From Bullera alba (taxonomy: Eukaryota; Basidiomycota; Tremellomycetes; Tremellales; Bulleraceae): a DNA stretch of 64,000 nucleotides. Made by a program: the position numbers and the translations under genes. This document shows positions 32,986 to 44,200 of this stretch, one piece after another; positions within the stretch are counted from its first letter, which is position 1, and each line of letters starts with the position of its first letter. The notes beneath the pieces are model-generated. The model was not told the origin of the DNA. It saw nothing but the letters and a program-made list of their open reading frames with translations, and did no database searches. The stretch spans positions 682,001-746,000 of the forward strand of contig BCIX01000003.1 of NCBI GenBank assembly GCA_001600095.1, in the 5' to 3' direction.

Positions 32986-34209
32986 ATGGCCATCTCCCAA
33001 CGTGACTACCATGAGCGAAGTGAACGACCACTCCGCTCAAGCTGCAACGCTGGGTCGACCTGCTGTCAGCCATCCTCTGTTCCCACGTCACGCTGGGACA
33101 GAGATGAGCGAGGTTCACGAGTCGACCTACCTCGATCGCGCAACGTCTCTTTCGCGAAGGACGCGCTGGCCCGAGATGCCGAGAGGAGCTATTACGCTTC
33201 ACGCTACGGAGAGAGCGCCAGTGCTCTGGATCCCATGTACTCCGACATCCGGGACAGACCTTCTGCTCGCGCCGACAGCAACCACCCTGTTCAGCAGGAG
33301 TACAATCAGCCACAGTCCAGGGCATCCCAGATTCCCAACGATTACGGTGTTCCAGTCAACACTGTACCTGAGGCGTACACGAACGGCAGGCCATCCTCCG
33401 GCTTCAGAGACTCTTCTGCTCATCAAGGTCGTGACAGCATGACCGACGGGTCATTTGCCCGTGCCAGCAGGTTGAACAACTACGCCGTTCAGCAGGAGTT
33501 CCAAGCGTCCCAAGCCCCTGACGGCTATGGCATCCCAGTCACTGCACCATACAGGCATGCGGATGACAGGTCATTCGCCCGCGCAAACAACTACTCCGTT
33601 CAGCAGGAATCCAAGGCGTCCACCGCATCCCATATCCCGAACGACTATGGCGTTCCGGTCACTGCACCTTATGATCTGACGAATGACAGGCGATTCTCCC
33701 GTGCCAGAAAGATTTTCGCCAACGAGGATCCTCAGAGAACTCACACCTCGCGCAACGTCGACATGCCCGCTGGCGCCTTCCAAAACCAAGCGGGTGAAGC
33801 CAGGGGCGACTTCCAATCTGCAGACCAATCGCAGTTGCGCTCCAACTACCGCTCTGATCCATTCACAGGACAGCAGGGATCTGCACAGTCCGAAGTGGAT
33901 TACTGGCGCCAGAAGTCGATCGAGAGCGATGCGATCATCCAGAGCCTGCAGAAGCAGAACGCAAGGCTGAGGGACGACCGGGATGAGCTGGAGGCGGATG
34001 TGGATAGGAGTATGGAGGAGAGAATCAGCTGGGAGATTGCATACAAGCAGTTGTATGCTGCCAAGATGGGCAAGGAGGCAGAAGTTCGAGCTCTCCGAAA
34101 GCTGTCGGAGGACACGGCGATGGCGGATGTCGACGACGACGAAGACAGTTTGAACTTCGGGAGGATTAAGGGCAGATACAGACCAGTTCTCTATGGCAAG
34201 TATTATTGA
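32986..34209 (+). CDS. Intronless repeat protein with C-terminal coiled coil
   Basis: A single uninterrupted frame of 407 residues from the ATG at 32986, unusual because most neighbours have several introns. I do not recognise a family. The first 280 residues are polar and disordered. They contain a degenerate repeat: IPNDYGVPVNTVPEAYTNGR near residue 116, PDGYGIPVTAPY near 177 and IPNDYGVPVTAPY near 217, each followed by an R-x-F/S-x-R-A segment and spaced by a VQQE motif. A strong coiled coil covers about residues 305-375 (SEVDYWRQKSIESDAIIQSL, LRDDRDELEADVDRSMEERI). An acidic stretch (DVDDDEDSLNFG) and a basic end RPVLYGKYY close it. The layout suggests a scaffold or self-assembling protein; this is inference. 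Confidence 0.75.
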   Translation: MAISQRDYHERSERPLRSSCNAGSTCCQPSSVPTSRWDRDERGSRVDLPRSRNVSFAKDALARDAERSYYASRYGESASALDPMYSDIRDRPSARADSNHPVQQEYNQPQSRASQIPNDYGVPVNTVPEAYTNGRPSSGFRDSSAHQGRDSMTDGSFARASRLNNYAVQQEFQASQAPDGYGIPVTAPYRHADDRSFARANNYSVQQESKASTASHIPNDYGVPVTAPYDLTNDRRFSRARKIFANEDPQRTHTSRNVDMPAGAFQNQAGEARGDFQSADQSQLRSNYRSDPFTGQQGSAQSEVDYWRQKSIESDAIIQSLQKQNARLRDDRDELEADVDRSMEERISWEIAYKQLYAAKMGKEAEVRALRKLSEDTAMADVDDDEDSLNFGRIKGRYRPVLYGKYY

Positions 34210-34514
34210 GGTGGGATAAGATGTAGGTCATAGGTGTCGATATCAGGTGTATTATGCGATAGGATGAAACTGGAGTTGTTGAGCAGAGTATAGAGAGTCG
34301 CAGCGATGACGAAAGCCAGCCAGCAACCTGGATGTCAAGGTTATCAGGGACACCTTTACAGCCAATCTGCGACTTGCTCCGATGTATCAGGCTGGGATTC
34401 CTAAAGACGTCAAATCCCAACTCTGGCAGCAGCGTCATCAGGCGAAACCGGCTCACCTTTATTCCTCCTACTCTAACTCGTCCACCCTCACACTACCCAC
34501 ATCTTGTCTCTATC
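34210..34514. other. Promoter region of LEA-like gene
   Basis: A 305-base spacer. The last 60 bases before the ATG are C/T-rich (TCCTCCTACTC, CACCCTCACAC), typical of leaders here. Elements for stress control, such as AGGGG or CCCCT, were not seen. Confidence 0.35.
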
Positions 34515-35719
34515 ATGTCTTTCAGATTCGCTGCCAGAGCCGCCAGGTCGATACGACCAGCCGCCGTCGTCGGCAAAGCCCCTGCCGTTGCTAGACGAGC
34601 TGCCTCGTCCGGCGGTGAACACAAGAAACCCGGAAGCGACCTGCCATGGATCGTCGGTTCAGCGGTCTTCTTCATCCCGGTCGTGAGTGGAAAGGTCGAG
34701 GGCCCAAATTTGGTCCTTTCATGTAGAGGGACGACTATGGACGCCTGTCCATCCCTGCCGACGTCCGGTGCCGTCGCTGACTCCTGATTGGTTGTAGGGC
34801 GCCTACATCCTCTCCCCAGCCAAAGACGACCACCACGGACACCCATCCGATTCCAAGGCTCAGTCTCAGACCTCCAAGGCCGTGGACCAGCACGGCCGAA
34901 GTGGTCACGAGGGAACCATTGCCCAGGAAGGAGACAACACCGAGGCTAAACCCAACCAGACTGGAAACCAGAAAGAGCTCTTCCACCCCGGAAACGACTC
35001 GGAAGAGAACCTTTCGAGAAAGCACCACCAGCACTCGGGCGGTGCCAAGGAGCGGGCCGACAAGAAGGCTGATCTGTCATCCGAGAGCTCGGGCAGCTCT
35101 GATGACGACAGCGAGTCTTCCGCCGAGGACGTCAAGCAGTCCGCTAAGGACGCTGCTGGCAAAGCCGAAGACAAGGCCAAAGACACTGCTTCCGACCTGA
35201 AAGACAAGGCGCAGGATGCCAGTGAAAAGGCCAAGGACACTGCTTCGGACCTGAAGGAGAAGGCTCAGGATGCCGGTGAGAAGGCCAAAGACACCGCTTC
35301 CGACTTGAAGGGCAAGGCACAGGAGGCCGGTGACAAGGCCAAGGACACCGTCTCGGACCTGAAAGACAAGGCTCAGGATGCTGGAAGCAAAGCCAAGGAG
35401 ACTGCCAACAACGCCATAGATTCTGCTAAGCAGGCTGTCGTGAGTTGACTTTATTGGTCAATCTGTATCAGTCACTGACTTCTTTGCTTAGGGTGTCGGA
35501 GCCGCCAAAGCCGCTGACGCCGTGAAGGAAAGCGGAGACGAGTCCAATGGAGATGAGGATGGACCATCGAAAGAGGACATCAAGTCTAGCATCAAGCAAG
35601 CCGTGGTGAGTACCGACTGGCTATGTGACAGTTCTCGTTCTTTTCAGAGCTGATGTCCTCTGCAGAAAGCCAACGCCCCGGAAGTCGCCATGGACCAGGA
35701 GGCTAAAGGAAAAGCATAA
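34515..35719 (+). CDS. Mitochondrial LEA-like repeat protein
   Basis: Four exons (34515-34682, 34798-35439, 35492-35605, 35666-35719) join to 325 residues. Residues 1-35 form a basic, Arg/Ala-rich presequence (MSFRFAARAARSIRPAAVVG), followed by a hydrophobic segment (LPWIVGSAVFFIPVGAYIL) split by the first intron. A disordered linker and an acidic Ser run (SSESSGSSDDDSESSAED) come next. Then about five tandem 22-residue units occur, consensus KAKDTASDLKDKAQDAGE, made of 11-mers as in group 3 LEA proteins: amphipathic Lys/Asp/Ala helices with no Cys or Trp. Group 3 LEA proteins stabilise membranes and proteins during drying. The N-terminus predicts the inner mitochondrial membrane with the LEA part in the intermembrane space or matrix; orientation is unknown. 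Confidence 0.82.
34980..35420 (+). repeat. Tandem 66-nt LEA repeats within the gene
   Basis: Near-identical units beginning AAGGCCAAAGACAC or AAGGCCAAGGACAC recur at about 66-base intervals between 35160 and 35400 (clear starts near 35173, 35230, 35284, 35335). Each encodes one 22-residue helix unit. DNA similarity is high enough that unit number could vary between strains by slippage or recombination. Confidence 0.6.
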
Positions 35720-35807
35720 AGAAAGAACAGTCTACACCGAGAATGCAAAATAATACGCAAATGCGCAACGCCATTGGTTATCGTTCTACAATGTCTACAA
35801 TGTATCG

Positions 35808-36177
35808 TTACGCCAATGGCCAGACTTCCAATCTCTCCTTGTCCCACACGTTGTTCAGCCAGTATTGATCCTTCTTCATCCTCTCCCAGACTTCTTCTAT
35901 CGTGTCCATTTGATAGATCATATAGCTTCCACAGAGATTGAGCGCTCCTTCCTCCAGTTCCCGCTTGGATTGCTCAGATCCGGGTTTAGGCAGAAATGGG
36001 TTTCCTTGTACTGCAACACTTATCAGCTTCAACTCCAAGCCCTTGCAGAGCGTGTGACGGACATTGTGTGCCTGCCTCTTTATCTCGGGCTGCTTCGGCG
36101 AGATGGATAGGCCTGACTTCCATTCGTCGTTCCAGGGCGTCCGGGTAGTCTGGGCAGTAGCACAGGAAGCGAGGCAT
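35808..36177 (-). CDS. YCII-domain protein
   Basis: Two exons, 36063-36177 and 35808-36010, join in phase to 105 residues. YCII domains are small ferredoxin-fold dimers of largely unknown role in fungi. Seen: MPRFLCYCPDYPDALERRM with VRPIHLAEAARDKEAGT, the conserved histidine region, then SKRELEEGALNLCGSYMIYQ and a helix EEVWERMKKDQYWLNNVWDK typical of the family's DPF/Y part, ending in RLEVWPLA. The intron donor is GTCCGT, weaker than most here, but the phase fits and a TGAT-type branch site is present. It lies convergent with the LEA-like gene (88 bases apart) and divergent from the VPS9 gene. Confidence 0.78.
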
Positions 36178-36583
36178 GGCGTACGAGATTGCTTTGGATG
36201 CCAGTCGTGGTCCGGCGGTGCTAGTGGCCTGGCTTCCGACGTTCGGTACCAATACTGTACCCTCCGACAATATCCATATTGAGCTTTGCCTGAGCAAGGT
36301 CATACTGGTCCGCCCACCGCTTCTGCTGCCTGCATACTTACTCACACCGGCCCGGCTCCGGACAAGCCTGCTGGGATCTGATGGCAAAATAGGCACGAGC
36401 ATGCGGGAAGACCCGCTCACTATAGGCCCCCTAGATAAGGTAGATCACGTGTCCGGGCGGAGCTGTATGCGGCGCGGTCATCTGCAACGTCAGGTCGTCG
36501 TCGACGACGTACGATTATACTGGGCTAGAGTACAGTATTTTGAACAGCTCTCAGCAATCTCTAGCATAGCGACAGACTTCCCA
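36178..36583. promoter_or_regulatory. Divergent YCII-VPS9 promoter
   Basis: A 406-base region between divergent starts. The plus frame of the VPS9 gene is open through most of it, but the first 130 codons look unlike protein and have no family content, so I start VPS9 at 36584. No clear element except ATCACGTGTCC near 36447, an E-box CACGTG. Confidence 0.4.
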
Positions 36584-39500
36584 ATGTCGTCCGATCCGCC
36601 GAAAGCGGGCATCTTTTCGACCCTTTCGAGAAGAAGCGCAAAGAGCAACAAACCAGCGTCCGAGACCCTCACGCATCCTTTGCTCGGAGCGTCAACGTCC
36701 TCCTTGAATCTCAGTGATCCATCCGCATCCACCACAGCAAATGACATCTCCACCTCACCAACCAGCGGCCATACCAGGCAGGGATCAGGGACCGCATCGC
36801 GGAATGTGTCAATGTCCGGGGACGTGCTCATTGTCCCGTACAAACCAAGGACAAAAGGAAGTCATGGGTCAACACACAGCGTTTCCAGTATATCCAGCCT
36901 GACGGCGTCCAATCCCACAACAGTGCCAGCTCAAGGGTTGAGCTCTGTAACTGTCACTTCGCCACCCATCACACCAACAGGGGCAATGGCACCCCCAGTG
37001 ACGTCGACGTCGGCCTCTGCGACATTCGCTCTGCCCCCTTCAACGGCAGATACCACCACGACGATGGACACGTCGACTGTAACGTCCACAGCGCCCGGCT
37101 CTAGCTCTACTGCGACCAGTAGGCTCCAGCAGCAGAGTCTGAAAGCGACAGCGCAGCGTATAGGTCTTGGAAATGGAACTCTTGGCATGGCTATCATCGA
37201 TGCGATATACGAAAGGGGACAGCAGGGTAAAGGCAAAGGTGTCGAAGGGGCAGAATGGGCGGAGATCTCGAAAGTGTTGTCCAGCACCAAGGTAAGTTCA
37301 CGCCAGCGTCTCCGTTTATAGAGTCAGTACTGACGCCATGACTGTAGGCTATCCTGTTACTACCTTCCACCAGTGCATCGTCAACAAGTATCACCCCGCA
37401 GATCGTACGCGACCACGTCGCATTCATGGCGCCGTCTCTGTCAAACTCCAACGAGCCCAGAACAGCTCGGGAAGCAGGCTCATCATCAAGTCTACCGGAT
37501 GTTGGGAGCAGTAAAGTCACATCCATGCTGGTGACCCTGTCCGGTCTCGTGGGCACGGTCACCGAGTGAGTCGCCAAGCCAGCTCGATGGAAGCACAGCT
37601 GACATCTATAGCTCGCATCTGACCTTCGAGTCCACCTTCACGCCTGAAGTCAAGCTGTTCGCGGCAATCAAGGATAACACCACTCGGCCGGCTGTCCTGG
37701 CTTCACTACGACCAACATCCCTCACCCAATCCCTCTCGGCGTCTACCTCCTCACTTTCCACATACCCTGATGTCACGATCTCATCATGGTCAGCCTTACT
37801 GAACTTTCCGCCCCTCGGCAAACCAGCAGGTGCCACGAGCTCGGAAGGGAACAAGGAGAAGGACAGAGTCGCATCCGGCAAACTAGGCCGTATCAACCCT
37901 TTCGCATCGTTCTTCGGCTCCGCGCCTACCCCTGCAGCAGATCCAGCACCGGCTGAGCCAGCGAGTGATTCGGCGAATCCGACTTCGGACCGACCATTGT
38001 CGCCCGTCAACCGGGATTTGTCGCCGAAACCATCGCTGCTCTCGATGAATGATACCGCCTCTATCCGCTCTGAGAACGTTCTAAACCCAGAAGGCTACCA
38101 GGTTATTGCATATACCATCGGAAAGCAAATCAAGCACGCGGATGTCTCCAAATCACTCGCCAAAGCGATCAAATCGACAATACGGGACGAGCTGCATCGA
38201 TTCCCGGATAAACTTGTCGACAGAGTCTACAAGCTGGTCCTGCAGGCCGCTTGTCCCACACACCCCGCTTCCGAGTCGAAATCCGATCCCGCGCCTCCCG
38301 TTCAGCTGGACTACGACGACCCGACAGCTTGTGGGGAGAAATTGCAGGACTTCATAGAGGGAATCTATGACGACTTGATCGTTCATCTCAGAGCGGACTC
38401 GTCGCACATCTTTGCGGAGTCGTCCGATACTGGTTTCAGAATCAAGCGCAAGGCCAGTTGGTCCAACAGAGGTCATGCGTCGCTCGAGACGGAAGAAGAG
38501 TCTGAAGAGGTCAAGAAGGCTAGAAAGGAGAAGGCCAGGCGAGAGCGGGATGCAGCGGTGGAAAGGGATGCTAGTGAAGGTGCTGACAAGGTGGAGGCCG
38601 TGATTTGTCGATTACTGTATAACAGGTGACTTTGGCCCAAATCGTCTCCACAGAAGACTAGAGTGCTGATAACTTGGACTAGGCTGTTCTCCCCACTGTG
38701 CAGTGACGATGCCAGGCACGACGAGGCTCTGTCTTCCCGGGTGGCGGCTCTGAACATGCTCGATCTTACGCTAGATCACCTTGGCCTCATCACTCACCCT
38801 GCGAATCCTCCACCAGGGGAGGAGGGGCTAGTTGCAAAAGGCCTCGCAGATATCGTGGAACGAGTTGGTCTTGGTGAGTTCGCAATTCAGCTATAGATAG
38901 CAACCATTCACTGATGCCACGATAGAGCTGCAGAAGCTATCGATGCCAAGCTGCCTGACACCGAAGGAGAAAGCCGACGTTCTGATCAAGGCTCATCAAC
39001 TTGTTGTTGGTGAGTTAGGACGAGGACCGTTGCGAAGGCAACCTGCTGACCAGTCCATAGACAGGCTGACGGGACTGCCACCTGTCGATCTGAGACCCGA
39101 GGGAGAGCCATATCGACCCTCACCTCAACCCACCTCGCCCGAGCCCACACCCACCACTACAGACGACAAAAGCCTGACACGAACGCTCTCTCCTCCAGGA
39201 GCTCAAGCATCTGCGATCCCTCGTCGACCTTCGTCATCATCATCAGCCAGCTCGACACCACTCTCTACATCACCTTCACAGACAGACCCCCTGAGCACCA
39301 TAGAAGAAGTCATAGAAAAAACACCCCAGGCGCTACATACCTCGTCGTCATCGGCGAGCGTGCCACAACTCGTCCTACCAGAATCATCAGACCTAATCTC
39401 CGAAGCAATGTCCGATTCAGTCATGACCGTCGCTCCAACTCCATCATCGACAAACGTCTCGCCAACGGCCTCGCCGTCGTCGCAGCCCGCCAGACCCCGA

Positions 39501-41023
39501 GGCCAGACGTCGGGTGCCGATCTAATCCTGCCGATCATCATCTTCGCGGTCGTCAAGTCCAACCCGTCACAATTGGCATCTCAGCTCATGTACCTGCGTC
39601 GATACCGGTCCGCCATTTGTCTGTCCGGAGAAGCGAGCTACGCCATTGTCAACCTTACCGCCGTGGTGGAGTTTTTGGAGCATGTGGGACTGGCAGAACT
39701 TGGTCTCGGCGAGGATTCCGACAAGGTCATCAGGTGAGTAATCCCTACACTCGAATCCCTAAGATCCGGGGATAGCCGCTGAATTGTTGTTTTGTAGCGT
39801 CGAAGATCTCACGCCCATTGGACTTGGATACCTGGACGACTCAAACGCCGATGCCGCTTCGATAGCATCCGCTTCTTCGAGATTGCGAGGACGAGTGTTC
39901 CAAGTTGGCGAGCTGGCTGGTTCCGCCGCCGACTCTGCGAACAAAGTCCTCACTGGCGTCGTTGACTCGTCCTGGACCGCACTGAGGGGGTTGATCTCTG
40001 CTCCTAATGCCACCTCGGAGGCTGAAGACGCCTCTGCCAGTGGCACCGTCCCCCCGCCCACTGGCCGCCCTGGAATGAGACCACGACAGGCATCGACCTT
40101 TTCCCTGGCCAGCGTCACTGCGTCCGTGGCGACCATTGCCGCTGCTGCCGCCGGTCGATCCACCCGATCAAGGGCCAACTCGCGCGTGTCCACTGGTCCC
40201 ACTGGATCCACACCCAAAGAAGAGACAAAGTGGAAAGGAAATGAGGAGATGGTCGAAGTCACCTCGAGACCCGCGTCTGTATACCGTGACAAGGAAAAGT
40301 CGGGGGAATACCCTTCATCCGACGACGCATCTTCCCCCGAGCACAGCGACGACGAGGGGACAGAGCATGGCGAGCCTAAGGACGATGGAAGGCGGCGGAG
40401 CAAGAGCGACGCAAGGAGCGTGAGGAGTATTAGCAGTCTCAACAGACCTCGCGGGGAGATCGATGATGGCAAGGAGAGGGTCAGTATTAGCGATAGACTG
40501 GCCTCGATCGGTGTTCTGGGGAGGTTACCCTATACGTCCGGAGAGATGTCGCCCCCGCAGACCGAAAGTCCAGGTGTGCCTGGTATAAAAGTGAGTCCTA
40601 GACCTATGCGCCGATAAAGCTCACGCACTCCTAGACGCCTGGTATATTGGCGAATCTGGCTGGAGGGAGGTCGAGGTCCGGTTCCACAGGTCAACATTCC
40701 AGGCGATTATCGCTCCTGGGTTCTCGATCCGATTTCAACCCGAACGGCATATCTTCACCAGCAGGCAGTGTAGCTTCGCTTCCGATCGCGGGGATGGCTC
40801 CTGGCTCGGCGATAAACTTGGAGACGATAGATCCTCCTTTGGAGCAATTCATGAATGGTGAGCTAGATGGCGAGAGTGTGAGGTCCACTAGCTGACGACT
40901 GTGGGGCCTTCAGGCGAAGTAGGGGATATACGCCTTAGTGAGATTGGCGTCCTGCTTAGAGATTACAGACGACTTGGAAACATCATCAACGCCTTGACGA
41001 ACGCTACGACACAATCCAAATAA
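36584..41023 (+). CDS. VPS9-domain Rab5-type GEF
   Basis: About nine exons; the first is 36584-37291 and the second 37348-37565; the last begins near 40914 and ends with RDYRRLGNIINALTNATTQS. Estimated length is near 1,300 residues. VPS9 domains activate Rab5/Rab21-type GTPases on endosomes. Seen: a long disordered Ser/Thr-rich N-terminus; a helical part with KHADVSKSLAKAIKSTIRDE and FIEGIYDDLIVHLRADSS, the helical bundle preceding VPS9 domains; the VPS9 core GADLILPIIIFAVVKSNPSQ, LMYLRRYRS, LSGEASYAIVNLTAVVEFLE; then a disordered tail. The conserved Asp and the GE-x-x-Y motif are present. The start at MSSDPPKAG was chosen because upstream codons are not protein-like. The yeast counterpart could be Muk1 or Vps9. 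Confidence 0.8.
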
Positions 41024-41231
41024 CGAACCCCGGGGATATCTCTACAGACCATCATAGACAGGACAATGTATGTACTCAGTCGATACACGACAATGCATGG
41101 GATACTCTTAATGCAGAGAATGCTGGATTGAAACCTAAATACCTGAATCTACGATATACAAATATGATACACTTGCTTCTCTCTAGTCTTTATAGTCACC
41201 CGTTGACTCTATTCTCTCTTCGCGAACCCTT
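41024..41231. other. Convergent VPS9-TRA1 3' spacer
   Basis: Only 208 bases separate the stops of VPS9 (+) and TRA1 (-). A/T-rich stretches (TACAAATATGATAC near 41157) probably serve 3' processing. Confidence 0.45.
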
Positions 41232-44200
41232 TTAGAACCACGCGACAAAGTTTTCTGTCATTTGCGCGAGGAGGTTTGGCGCCGTCGCCTGGGATATCAA
41301 CGTCACAATGGCGTGGTAATGCTGAGCATTGATAGACTGGCAACGTCATCAGCAACATATGGAGGGCACTTGTGGGAATGACTGACCTTGTCCTTGTTGT
41401 CGTTGATGAGGCCCATCATGCCTGCTCGCCGGATGAAGTGCTCGACGTTGCGACTGACCTGCTGAGACAGCGGGGGGTCTTGTCGCGACTCCTTCATGAA
41501 TGTATTGTGCCACGTGAGCAGCTACAAGAAGTCCAGGTCAGCTACCGTTTTCTGCCTGTATTGTTCATGAGTGACTCACCTCGTCCCGCACGAACAGGGA
41601 CAAAGTCCCGCCTAGGTCGAATTCCGGCACTGTTAACGATTTCGCAATCGCAGTGACGCAAGACGTGACGACGCCCTCGATTCCGACCCGCGTGATGAAA
41701 TGCTGCATGTTGGGCGTGAGTCGGAACGGAACGTGCTCGCTGGATGCAATGATCGGTTGTCCAGAAGCAAAGGCTAAAGCGGGGTCAGTATGGCCTACGA
41801 GCAGGGCGTTGGAAATTGACTCACCGGGCAGGATCTCGGTCATGTACATCAGCCCAGTCTTGCGACTGAAGTGGAAACGACTGGGCGTTCGACTGCTCAG
41901 ACAGCAGAAATAGGTGAGGAACATCATTGTCGCGGTCTGCGTTGCGAATTGCTTTCTCATGAGCCATAGGCTTTCTGAGTTCGTCATAGCTTGAATCATG
42001 TACTGCCACATAGTCAGCATCGAGCTCGAGCCCAAGCCTTTTCTTGCACTCACATTGCTCAAGACCGTCTCGGGCACCATCTTGGCCTGGATATCCTCCA
42101 TGACCTCTGCCCGCAGCTGCAGATATCGCCCATCGGTCTGAACAAGAATCAGTTATAGGCTCGTCACGGCCAGCCCACCGGATACTCACTCGCGACATGG
42201 ACGGGTCTAGGAGCTGCTTCATCCTGTCGAGGAAGGCCATGATGCTGTCCTCCCTCGAAACATTCTGCGTGGCGCAGAAATTGTCGAAGACATCTTGCAA
42301 GCTGACGTACGAAGAGTCGTTCTGGACGAGACGGAGTTGTGGCGCCAGGGCCACAGCCGTAGGCAGATGGAATTGTAGATTCCTTCGCCGGGCTTCTTTC
42401 CGCTTTCGCAGCACGCTGTTCATGATTCGGAACAACTGCGTCAATCGCTCTTCTCGTCGACAATGTCGAGCCGCCGGCATCTGCACGTTGAACGTGTGCG
42501 TGGAGCCGTTGGAGCCAATCATTGAGATTCGACGGAAACAGTGGCCGTGTCCACGACCCAGCTCGGCTCGGGGCAGGAATCGTGCAATCTTGACAAACTC
42601 TTCGCCCTGGTCAACGTGCTACAGCCCAGTCAGCACCGATCCCAAATTCTAATACGATGGGGGAGGCTTACCTGGACGTATTGGCCTGGAATCTCCACGT
42701 CGTCAAACTTCAAGTGGTGGAAATCGATCAAGTTGCACCCGTTTTGATCCAGAGCTTGGGTCTTGGGTCGAGCGTCGAGATGCTTCTCGTACGTGTCTCT
42801 CCACCATTGCAGTCGTTTGATGTATTCTCGGAGTTTCGGCATGTCCCTCATGAAGTCCTTCTCAATCGCGGCCTGTTGGATATCCGTCAGTATCGAGCAA
42901 TTGACGAGAGGGACAGAAACTCACCTTGAGCTCTCCGGACAAGTTGTTTGAGAACTTTGTCAGATTCTCCTTGGTCATCTGACTGAGCTCTCCTTCGTCA
43001 TTTGCAACACCGCTTCTGCCACCCCATTGCTACAGAGTCATCAGCTGACTGACAAGCTAGAGAATCGACAAACTCACTTGTAGGGCATCGGCGAGTAGAG
43101 CCGCAAAGAAGCGATATATATCCTCATCCGACGAGGGCTTGGCACGGACCGAGATCTGATCGACCATCTTTTCCATTGTGAGCGCCAATAGGGGGAAGGC
43201 CGTCTTGAGGACGTTCATGACCTCTTCGACGTATTCCCAAGGTTGACGGGGCATAGCGACCTGCTGCTGTTGCTGTTGTTGGGTATTCTGCGCCGAGGGA
43301 TTTGTGGCGCCAGCAGAATTGGCAGTCTCGTTGTTCTGACCCGCAGTGTTCTCATCCTTGACCTCGGCACTCCCATTGCCATTCTCCGTCTTGACACCTT
43401 CGCCATTGGCCGATCCGTCCGCCGTCTGACCGCCTTGGGTGGTCTGGGTACCGTTCGCTCTGGCGACTGCTTCTGCCGCTTTTCTTGCCGCCATAGTCCT
43501 CTGATTGAGCGCGATTCGCTTGACACCACCAAAGTCTTCTCGCGACACTCGCAGGTGGTAGAAGAGGGACTACGGCACTGTGTCAGGTCTGCATAACGCA
43601 AGAGAGCACCGAGACTCACCTGAGGGAACGCCTTTCCGATCCTCATCAACAACAAACGGGCCTGCTTCGCCTCTCTGTGGGACAGAGATAGGAGCAACTG
43701 CGGAATCAGGGTGATCCAGTACCAGATGACTAGGTCACCCTTGTAGTTCTCGAATGCCCGGCCGATGGTATTGTTGTTGTCGTCCAGACCCAGGAGCCAG
43801 AGCACTCGCAAGAGAAGGCCTCGAGACTTGTGGTTGTTGTACAGGCCTGCCGCTTGGAGGTAGCACGACACTGCGCTGGAAGCCAGTAGCGCCCTGTCCC
43901 GTGCGTACACCGTAGGCCACTGTTCCTCGGTAATCCTCGCCTCTCCCGGCTTTGGCTCGGGCGGACCACCAGTCGCAAACTCCGGTCGATCACGGTACAG
44001 CTTGTCGTTGAATCGTCCCCATTCGGCCCACGCCTTGGGCAAGTTCATGTCCATCTGGACGGCGTGGGCGAACTCTCGATTGGCGTCTTCGTCCTGGCCG
44101 AGTCGGGAGATGAACATTCCCTTGAGAGTGAGGAACTCGGCCTTTTGCGCTGGGGCAAAGTACATCAAGTTTGTGGTGCTGATGTTTTCCAAACCCTCGT

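Noticed and set aside
36176..36583. Upstream part of the VPS9 frame as coding
   Set aside because: Codons there are not protein-like and overlap the YCII gene start on the opposite strand.
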